DNA from: Polytrichum commune
Taxonomy: Eukaryota > Streptophyta > Polytrichopsida > Polytrichales > Polytrichaceae
Assembly: GCA_950295325.1 (NCBI GenBank)
Contig: OX485806.1
Location: 27,464,001 to 27,528,000, forward strand
Direction of reading: 5' to 3'
DNA: 64,000 bases
Part shown: positions 57,439 through 64,000 of the stretch, piece after piece
How positions within the stretch are numbered: the first letter of the stretch is position 1
Layout: each line of letters starts with the position of its first letter
The notes under the pieces: model-generated
Database searches by the model: none
Told to the model about the DNA's origin: nothing
Seen by the model: only the letters and a program-made list of their open reading frames with translations
Position numbers and translations under genes: made by a program

Positions 57439-58065
57439 CAGGCCTCGGACAGCTAACCAACTAATTCAACTATTAGTTAACTAGTTGCCTTTCGTAAATA
57501 TAGTTGTTCGCGATTTAACCTGCCAAAAGATGTAGTTAACTATAGTTGTTTTAAATTTGGTCTGCCAAAAAGTCTAGTTAACTTTAGTTATATCTAGTTA
57601 ACTAAAGTTGAGCGTAGACTGGAATTCTCTTATAGTGTTGTAGTGGCACTAGTGTGTTATTGAGGCCAACATGTTCCTGAAGATGAACAAGCATTTACTC
57701 AATTCTGACGTACTTGAAGTAGTCAAGCTTAACTCTCAATGGAAGTCTTTTATTTCCAAACGACAAGCTATGCTGGAATACAACACAACGATGAAGACAA
57801 CAACAACATCGAGGTAGATGATGAATATGAGGCTTAACATTCATATTTAATAACTACAATTGACTATAGTTTTTCCTTGAAACTTAATTTGTTTTAGTCA
57901 ACTATAGTTAGTTACATAGTTATGATTGATTGAATTTTTTCTAGTTAACTATAGGTGTTCTTGAAGCTGGTCTTAATTTTTCTCTAGTTAACTATAGTTG
58001 TTCTTCAAATCGGTTTGAAATTATTCTAGTTAACTACAGTTATTTTGACAATTGTCCAAGCTCTG
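57439..58065 (+). mobile_element. hAT-like non-autonomous element (627 bp)
   Basis: Ends CAGGCCTCGGACA and the inverse of CAGAGCTTGGACA (10 of 13). Candidate duplication CAACATTT (57431-57438) and CAAACATTT (58066-58074), with one indel. Subterminal TAGTTAACTATAGTTGTTC repeats occur about five times on each side, as is usual for hAT. A transposase tail is at 57671-57817. Confidence 0.7.
57671..57817 (+). pseudogene. Possible hAT transposase C-terminal remnant
   Basis: A 49-codon frame begins MFLKMNKHLLNSDVLEVV and ends at TAG. It resembles the last helix after the hAT dimerisation domain (…LxFLKxNxxLL). The rest of the transposase (BED finger, RNase H-like core) is missing. Support is the motif together with its location inside hAT-like ends. 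Confidence 0.45.
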
Positions 58066-58565
58066 CAAACATTTATCCCTAAGAAGTGTCATCCGAAAAG
58101 CTTACCAAAGTGACCTAAAATACTTTTGACACTTATAAATACCATATTTAGTGTAGCTTGTGATTTGAAATGCACGTTCTTGGCTTTTCCATTTCTAGAG
58201 CATCTTTGGTGTAAACATCCACTTCACTTTTTAGAGGGGGAAAAACTTCAATGGGGGACAAATCACTTTAAGAACATAATGACTCAGTTGAGGCTGTTTT
58301 AAGTTGAAGAGTTTTCATTTATGAGCTTAATTAATGCGCCATGTATTAATTTTACGAAGTAGGTAGTAATTAACATGTGTGACATGTCTTGGCCTTTGAA
58401 CCAAGTGTGGTTTTCTAACTGCAAAGGGAGAATATAAATGGGACTTCATTTACATGCTCATGTGAGAGACTGTTGACCTGAATCTTCATCCTCCTCATTT
58501 CCACCATGTTATGAAGTGGTTTTAGTTTCAAGCTTTTTCAAGAGAGGAGAATGTGGCTACAACTA

Positions 58566-58900
58566 CATTAAAAATGATATTTAGTGTTTGATTATATTGA
58601 ATGTTATTACCACCTTACCCTGTTCAACACTAATTTTCAATTCCTTGACAATTATTGTTACACAGAATTCTGTTGGAATGCTAGAAGAATATGTTGGAAT
58701 TCTCTTTTTATCATTGTTATTTTTTTCTTTCTTCCATATCTTTACTAACACTAAATTCAAACATGTGACTTTCACATATTATCATATGTGATATGTAGTG
58801 TTTGAGTTTACATTTAGTGTTATTTACTTTCATGGGGTTATTGACATGTGGTGTATGTGTACGTATTCAGTGTATCGAACACTAAATATCCTTTTTAGTG
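58566..58900 (+). mobile_element. Palindrome-ended short element, family A (copy 2)
   Basis: Palindromes at 58566-58586 (CATTAAAAAT-G-ATATTTAGTG) and 58880-58900, with TA on both sides (58564-58565 and 58901-58902). 335 bp, body colinear with 14011-14321. Confidence 0.75.
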
Positions 58901-58902
58901 TA

Positions 58903-59967
58903 GAGGAGTGACGAAGCCAGATGTGGATGGTTAATAGTTATACATGTTTTCATCAAACTCTATACACATTCATCCAAAAGTTGGCAGCCTCATCCAATTG
59001 TTGTGATTTCAAGGATATTTCTAGCTATTTCATCCACAAACATTATGGAATAATCGTAGAAGATTTTATTTATTTATATATAATCGTAAGTCACCCGTGC
59101 GTGGCCTTTGGGGAAGGCACCTCTGTAGAAAATTGGCATACATGTGCGAGACCAAATATCTTGTTTAGGGGCTATTTATCTCAGTTTTGAGCTTGTTTGG
59201 ATTAAAAAAAAATCCTACTTATCATCATCTTCCTCCACCCTATAGGTAATTATATATTCCAAAATTATGCATTTATATGAATTAAGAATTCAAAACGTCT
59301 TTCCTTGTGGTGTTGGAGTGGAGTTCCTTCTTTGTTGATGTCTATCATGTAAGGAAACATAGAAAAATAGCAAAACGTCTGCACAATCTAATGGTGGCAT
59401 GATTATGCAGCAGAGGGAGCTATGCAAAATGACGATGGATTGAGAAGACTAGCTCAACATGCTTCTAGCCCTAAAAAAAACCTTTTTTTTTGTTGCACAT
59501 GCCTTGGGACCAAAGTTCATCTACGGTGAACCAAATCTCATCTACAATGATTGAAATTCCGTTCATGTTTCCAATGAACCCCTGCTATTTTGTAACATAA
59601 CTTAACTCAACCTCTAAATGTACTCATCCTCTAGAAAAAATTTCAATCCAAGTTTTGTTAGGCTATTCTACAAGAAATAGAAGAAATAAATTAGCACATT
59701 TTATAGTACTAATTGTTATACATTAAATTACTTATGGACATTGAACATAGCCTAATGTAGATCTATCCAAAATATAAAAGATACGTCGTACACATATATT
59801 CCACCCTACCTTTTCTCGTATGTCGTTTCTACATAAATCGCCAAGGGGCTTGGTTTAAGTCCGCTTCACACTATCATTTGTGACCAAGGCTTTTAGGAAA
59901 GTGACATGGATTTCTCTTGGTCACGGTCTTAAGACCGCCGACCCTGAGCACAAGAAATGCCAAACCA
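58903..59967. other. No recognisable feature
   Basis: Short ORFs only (58921-59190). A stretch around 59855-59950 (CCGCTTCACACTATCATTTG, CTTGGTCACGGTCTTAAGAC) resembles a decayed TTCACAC-type MITE end. Confidence 0.35.
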
Positions 59968-60960
59968 GGGCCACTTCACACACGAGACTGAGAACCCGTG
60001 ACCATTACACTTCAAGCACTCTCATTGGTGGAAATGGCGGAGCCAGTTCAAGTTCGCTTCACAGTACGCTTGAAGGACCAACAAAGTATGTGAATGCAAG
60101 ATGGATGTAAAGTCTATACAGATTCCTACACGGCATCGAATGCATCATGCTCCATGGTCACTTGGACTATTCTCAAAACCCATCTCTTGTAGGTAGGCCT
60201 AAAACAAAATGGGGAAGACCATGGTACTCCAAACACTCACAACCGGCGAATTATTCTATTTTATCATGTGTGAGGACCCGCATGAATAGACATTCATTGA
60301 AATATCGTTTACTTAAGGGCCCGGTCACATATGACTTCACACTACACTTGAGGGTCCATGACCACACTCCATGATTTTGGGGGGTGTGTTGGGATGGCCT
60401 TTGGACACTTTCTTGTGGGCTCTCACAATTTCACGATCACAACTCTTGGCTTGTGTGTGAAGTGAAGTAGCGTTTAGTTAAGGGCTTGGTCACATATGAC
60501 TTCACACTACACTTGAGGGTCCGTGACCACACTCCATGATTTTGGAGGTGTGTTCGGAGGGCCTTTGGACACTTTCTTGTGGGCTCTCACAATTTCACGA
60601 TCACAGCTCTTGGCTTGTGTGTGAAGTGAAGTAGCGTTTAGTTAAGGGCCCGGTCACATATGACTTCACACTACACTTGAGGGTCTGTGACCACACTCCA
60701 TGATTTTGGAGGTGTGTTCGGAGGGCCTTTGGACACTTTCTTGTGGGCTCTCACAATTTCACGGTCACGACTCTTGGCTTGAGTGTGAAGTGAAGTAGCG
60801 TTTAGTTAAGGACCCGGTCACATATGACTTCACACTACACTTGAGGGTCCGTGACCACACTCCATGATTTTGGAGGTGTGTTCGGAGGGCCTTTGGACAC
60901 TTTCTTGTGGGCTCTCACAATTTCATGGTGACGGCTCTTGGCTTGTGTGTGAAGTGGCCC
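59968..60960 (+). mobile_element. H1 MITE copy 6, with the other end amplified
   Basis: GGGCCACTTCACACACGAGA to TGTGTGTGAAGTGGCCC. Flanks CCA and TTG, so the duplication is lost. The left ~330 bp is normal H1; the right part is a four-copy tandem (next). 993 bp in all, twice the usual length. Confidence 0.85.
60300..60950 (+). repeat. 164-bp tandem array (four units) from the H1 right end
   Basis: GGTCACATATGACTTCACAC recurs at 60323, 60488, 60652 and 60816 (165, 164, 164). Inner units end TGTGTGAAGTGAAGTAGCGT, joining the near-terminal sequence back to AGTAGCGTTTAGTTAAGGGC. Confidence 0.95.
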
Positions 60961-61890
60961 TTGTTGGGCATGTGTGTTTGAATGGCCCTTAAGCTATAAT
61001 AACGACAATTAGTAGTTTAGGGTGGAAAATGAGTGTAGCCCAGTCGGAAATCTCCCTTGTGGATTGTGTCGGTTAGAGCTTTGTCACTCACTGTTGCGGC
61101 CACAGTGTTATGTGAAAGCATGTTTTTGTTTGTCTTTTCCGAGTACCAAGCTGGTTGACTCACCTGGCCCCTGAAATGTTGCAGCAAATCCCTTGCCTGT
61201 CACTTCATTTCCTATTTAGAAAGGCTGATGCCAGGAAGATTGTCGCCCTCGCAGTACAGATTTTTTTAATTCAAACAACTCAGATGTAATTTAGGTCGTA
61301 TGTGGGTGTTATGTGCTTTGTTTCTCATGTTCTCCAACTCCTACCGATTAGGAATCAAACAATGGAACTTGTGTTTCATTAGCAAACTCTACGAGGAAGC
61401 ATCAGCAAAAAATGGATTCAAAATCGGACCTCCAATGGTTTAGTTATGGTTATTGGATCCTCTCAATAGACGTTCCTTATTCAAACACTTACCTAAAATA
61501 GATACTTGAGGATATCTTTTCATGAGAAACACTTCAGTTTTTCACATGATATATTCATCTTGGCTCTGAAAACTATGTTGAACCTCAATGTTGATGTTTC
61601 TCATTTTGACTTTGTTTATGTGCTCATATGATTTCTACTTGTTTTGGGATATCATTGTATATGTTGAAATGCTAGAAGTAACCATTTTAGGCTTGTCCAC
61701 CTTGAAGTATGCACAATATGTTTGGAAAGCGAGAGAAAAAGGAGGTGCATTACTACAATGGATCACGTAGCCATCCCACTATTAAATGCTACATGATCAC
61801 AAAGTTGACACAATTTGCAAACAAAAAGCAACCATTTTTTGGGGGTTATGCAACACTTGATTAGGAATATGTAATGTTGCGGGCAACATC
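60961..61890. other. No recognisable feature
   Basis: Non-coding by inspection. Part (about 61310-61470: TCTCATGTTCTCCAACTCCT, GGTTTAGTTATGGTTATTGG) may be a distant E-type repeat. Confidence 0.35.
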
Positions 61891-61903
61891 AATACACAGA
61901 GGC

Positions 61904-62093
61904 GACGGTCCGAGATGACCTTAAACTATTGGATGATGGTGGAGAGATACCCAAATCTTAAGGAAGAGGTTGGTAGTTCGAATTCCGGCTATGAAATCTC
62001 CTCTCTACTTGACGGAAAACTTGCCAGGTGGTCAACTGCCTCCTGTGCTTTGGCATTGGCCTGTTGACCTTCTGTCTCAAAAAAAAATAAAAA
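61904..62093 (+). mobile_element. tRNA-derived SINE with 13-bp target duplication
   Basis: Perfect direct repeats AATACACAGAGGC flank it (61891-61903 and 62094-62106). The head GGTCCGAGATGACCTTAA resembles an A box of the Ser/Leu tRNA type, and GTAGTTCGAATTCC about 60 bases later is a near-consensus B box. It ends in CTGTCTC and an A-rich tail with T interruptions. RNA polymerase III promoter, length 190 bp, A-rich tail and long duplication together make a SINE. It would depend on a LINE for movement. Family unnamed. Confidence 0.85.
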
Positions 62094-62106
62094 AATACAC
62101 AGAGGC

Positions 62107-62975
62107 AACACATGTGAGGTAGCCCACAAAATTGTGCATAAGAGTCTACCCTAAGAATTACCACCAATTCCATAAAAAAATAAAAATAAAAATGTTTCTT
62201 CTTATTTATTATATAGTGTGAAGTACAACACACACACAAATAGCAAATATGTACATCTTGAGGACAATTTGTTTTACAGTGGTTCTTCCAACAAATACTC
62301 ATGAGATGAAGTTTGAGATGTTCACACCAGTAAGGGCTACGGATCGACATATTCTTCATCTGTAAGATGTGCTATGAAACAACATTTGCAAAGGTTATTT
62401 TAAGATTGATCACATAAGTAAAACTATGAAACACTATGCAAAGATCACAACCATGTGGTTGTTTTAGGCTAAAAATAGATTTTGGTCTATCTTCAATTGA
62501 GTCATCATTTTCACAAATTTTGATGTTCCCCTCGTGATAACTCATTGTGTTGCAAGCTAAAGAATAAGTCTCACATACTATGAGCATACTATGATGTGTC
62601 GTGAAACAACGTGTCGGGAACGTCTCCAAAGACATCTTGAGAAATATCAAACTCAAGAACAAAGGGCCAATCAAAAAATCACATCCATGCACTTGTATAC
62701 ACCAAACATACTATTGGTCCTCCCATGATGAATTTGGTGAAATTTTCTTACAAAATTCATCTAAATCACTAATTTTTTTGTTTTGCTTGACAAATTTCAT
62801 AGGATTGGTTAATGAAATTACTTACTAAAGCTTGGTAGATAACCATTCATGAAATTTCATAATGAAACTTCTGAAGGTGATAGACAATTTCATAATTTAT
62901 GCATCAGAAATAACAAAATTTCAAATTAATACAAATAGAAAGCACATTATCTACATTTTGGTGATTAAGAGCTAA
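62107..62975. other. No recognisable feature
   Basis: Minus-strand ORFs at 61958-62359 and 62372-62692 lie in AT-rich sequence without motifs, and the first overlaps the SINE. Not called as genes. Confidence 0.4.
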
Positions 62976-63473
62976 GGGCCACTTCACACACAAGCCAAGA
63001 GCTGTGACCATGAATTGTGAGAGCCCAAAAGAAGGTGTCCAAAGATGGTCCCAACACACCTCCAAAATCATGTAGTGTGGTCACAGATCCTCAAGTGTAC
63101 TGTGAAGTCATATGTGACTGGACCCTCAACCAAATGCTATTTCAATGAATTTCTATTCATGCAGGTTCTCATGTATGATTTAATAGGGTAAATCAATGGT
63201 TGTGAGCGTTCGGAGTGCCATGGTCTCCCAGTTTTGTGTTAGGCCTACCTCCAAGAGGTGGTTTTTGAAAATAATTCAAGTGACCATGAAACACGATCCA
63301 TTGGATGCCATGTAGGAATCCATGTAGACTTTGCATCCATCTTGCATTCGCATACTCTTTTGGTTCCTCAAGCGTAGTGTGAAGTGAACTTGGACCAGCT
63401 CCGCCGTTTCCACCAATGAGAGTGCTTGAAGTGTATTGGTCACGGGCTCTCAGTCTCATGTGTGAAGTGGCCC
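62976..63473 (-). mobile_element. H1 MITE copy 7
   Basis: GGGCCACTTCACACACAAGC to ATGTGTGAAGTGGCCC; TAA on both sides (62973-62975 and 63474-63476). 498 bp, same orientation as copies 3 and 5. Confidence 0.9.
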
Positions 63474-63699
63474 TAAGGCTTTGAAGTGACCTCTAGATAT
63501 TAGAGGAGAACCATTGAGGACATTTAGATGAAATTAGTAAGGCTCTTGAACGAATGGAACTTCTTAGAACCTAGTTTTGAGGATATACAAGGAGCTCAAC
63601 CTGGCTCAAAGGTAAATCCCGTCTTTCAATATATTGTGTGGACAAGTAAACAATCCTCACGTGAATGAATGAATAGTCCCATCTAGTTTGCAATTGCGA

Positions 63700-63960
63700 A
63701 TCACAAAGATTGTCATCTTAATCCTTTGAACCAAAGCAAAGATGTAATTGTTTTATGAATCTAAAGTGAAGATTCTACTACTCTTTAAATGATCACATGT
63801 ATAGGTCCTCCCAACCCTGTTCACTGTCAAACTTACATTGTTTTTTCATGATTTGTTGAGCACATAGTCCAATCTCGTTGTGACATCATGTGTTTTTTTG
63901 GTTTCCATTCTTAATTACAAGCGTCACCATATACCACTCAAATATAGGCATCCAATTATG
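63700..63960 (+). repeat. Dispersed repeat E, copy 5
   Basis: AATCACAAAGATTGTCATCT, GATCACATGTATAGGTCCTC, ACATAGTCCAATCTCGTTGT, TTCTTAATTACAAGCGTCAC and CTCAAATATAGGCATCC. Confidence 0.55.
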
Positions 63961-64000
63961 AGGAGTGACCATCAAAGGCCCACATACCTCACTCAAATTC

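Larger units (their letters stand above)
57228..58153 (+). mobile_element. Palindrome-ended element, family C, carrying a nested hAT
   Basis: Left palindrome 57228-57248 (CACTAAAGAT-G-ATGTTTAGTG), right palindrome about 58130-58153 followed by TA. The body without the insert is about 290 bp and follows the 18.2-kb copy. CATGACAACATTT before the insert and CAAACATTTATCCCTAAG after it match one continuous stretch (ATGACAATATTTGTTCATTT) in the 18.3-kb copy. Confidence 0.7.

Overview
This 64 kb window reads as gene-poor, repeat-dense nuclear DNA from a eukaryote, most likely a land plant or a close algal relative with a large genome. The reasons are the AT-rich composition, the lack of any long host-like open reading frame, many non-autonomous DNA transposons with TTA/TAA or TA target duplications, hAT-like and pogo-like elements, a tRNA-derived SINE, a decayed LINE and many microsatellites. 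I could not fix the species. I see no convincing host protein gene, tRNA or rRNA gene, or CRISPR array. Almost every ORF over 60 codons lies in a repeat or is explained by a simple-sequence tract.

Layout. 0-8 kb: a deleted pogo-like element (41-758), the first copy of the main MITE family H1 (1340-1842), H2 (3091-3473), dispersed repeats, and a decayed LINE ORF2 tail (5380-6588 plus 7575-7730) split by a second pogo-like element (6591-7574). 8-15 kb: an unrecognised stretch, a third pogo-like element with a broken but nearly complete DDE transposase (10495-12177), and a 294-bp tandem array (12362-13548). 14-22 kb: palindrome-ended short elements and MITEs H3 and H4. 22-26 kb: H7, a GC-rich inverted-repeat element and H5. 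26-33 kb: little recognisable apart from two tandem arrays of about 320 and 214 bp. 33-39 kb: H6, an H1 copy whose end is amplified into a 71-bp satellite, a 210-bp array and a 393-bp hAT-like element. 41-48 kb: a 21-bp minisatellite grown from a dispersed repeat, H7 with H8 nested in it, and three H1 copies, two of them in inverted orientation. 48-56 kb: a 440-bp array, two abutting TA-flanked MITEs and a region with a minus-strand TATA box and 28-bp repeats. 56-64 kb: palindrome-ended elements (one invaded by a hAT), two H1 copies (one with its other end amplified) and a SINE.

How the parts relate. Nothing here looks like a working pathway. The unit of organisation is transposition followed by local tandem growth. 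At least eight TTA/TAA-flanked MITE families (PIF/Harbinger-like by inference) are present. Six of them (H1-H6), otherwise unlike each other, share one ordered end design: a terminal GGGC..TTTACAC-like motif, an ATTGG/CCAAT box 48-65 bp in, and a second TTTACAC-like motif 82-104 bp from the first. Four unrelated dispersed families have grown into tandem arrays. Several insertions can be dated relative to each other by nesting, and three have an unoccupied paralogous site or a rejoined reading frame inside the window.
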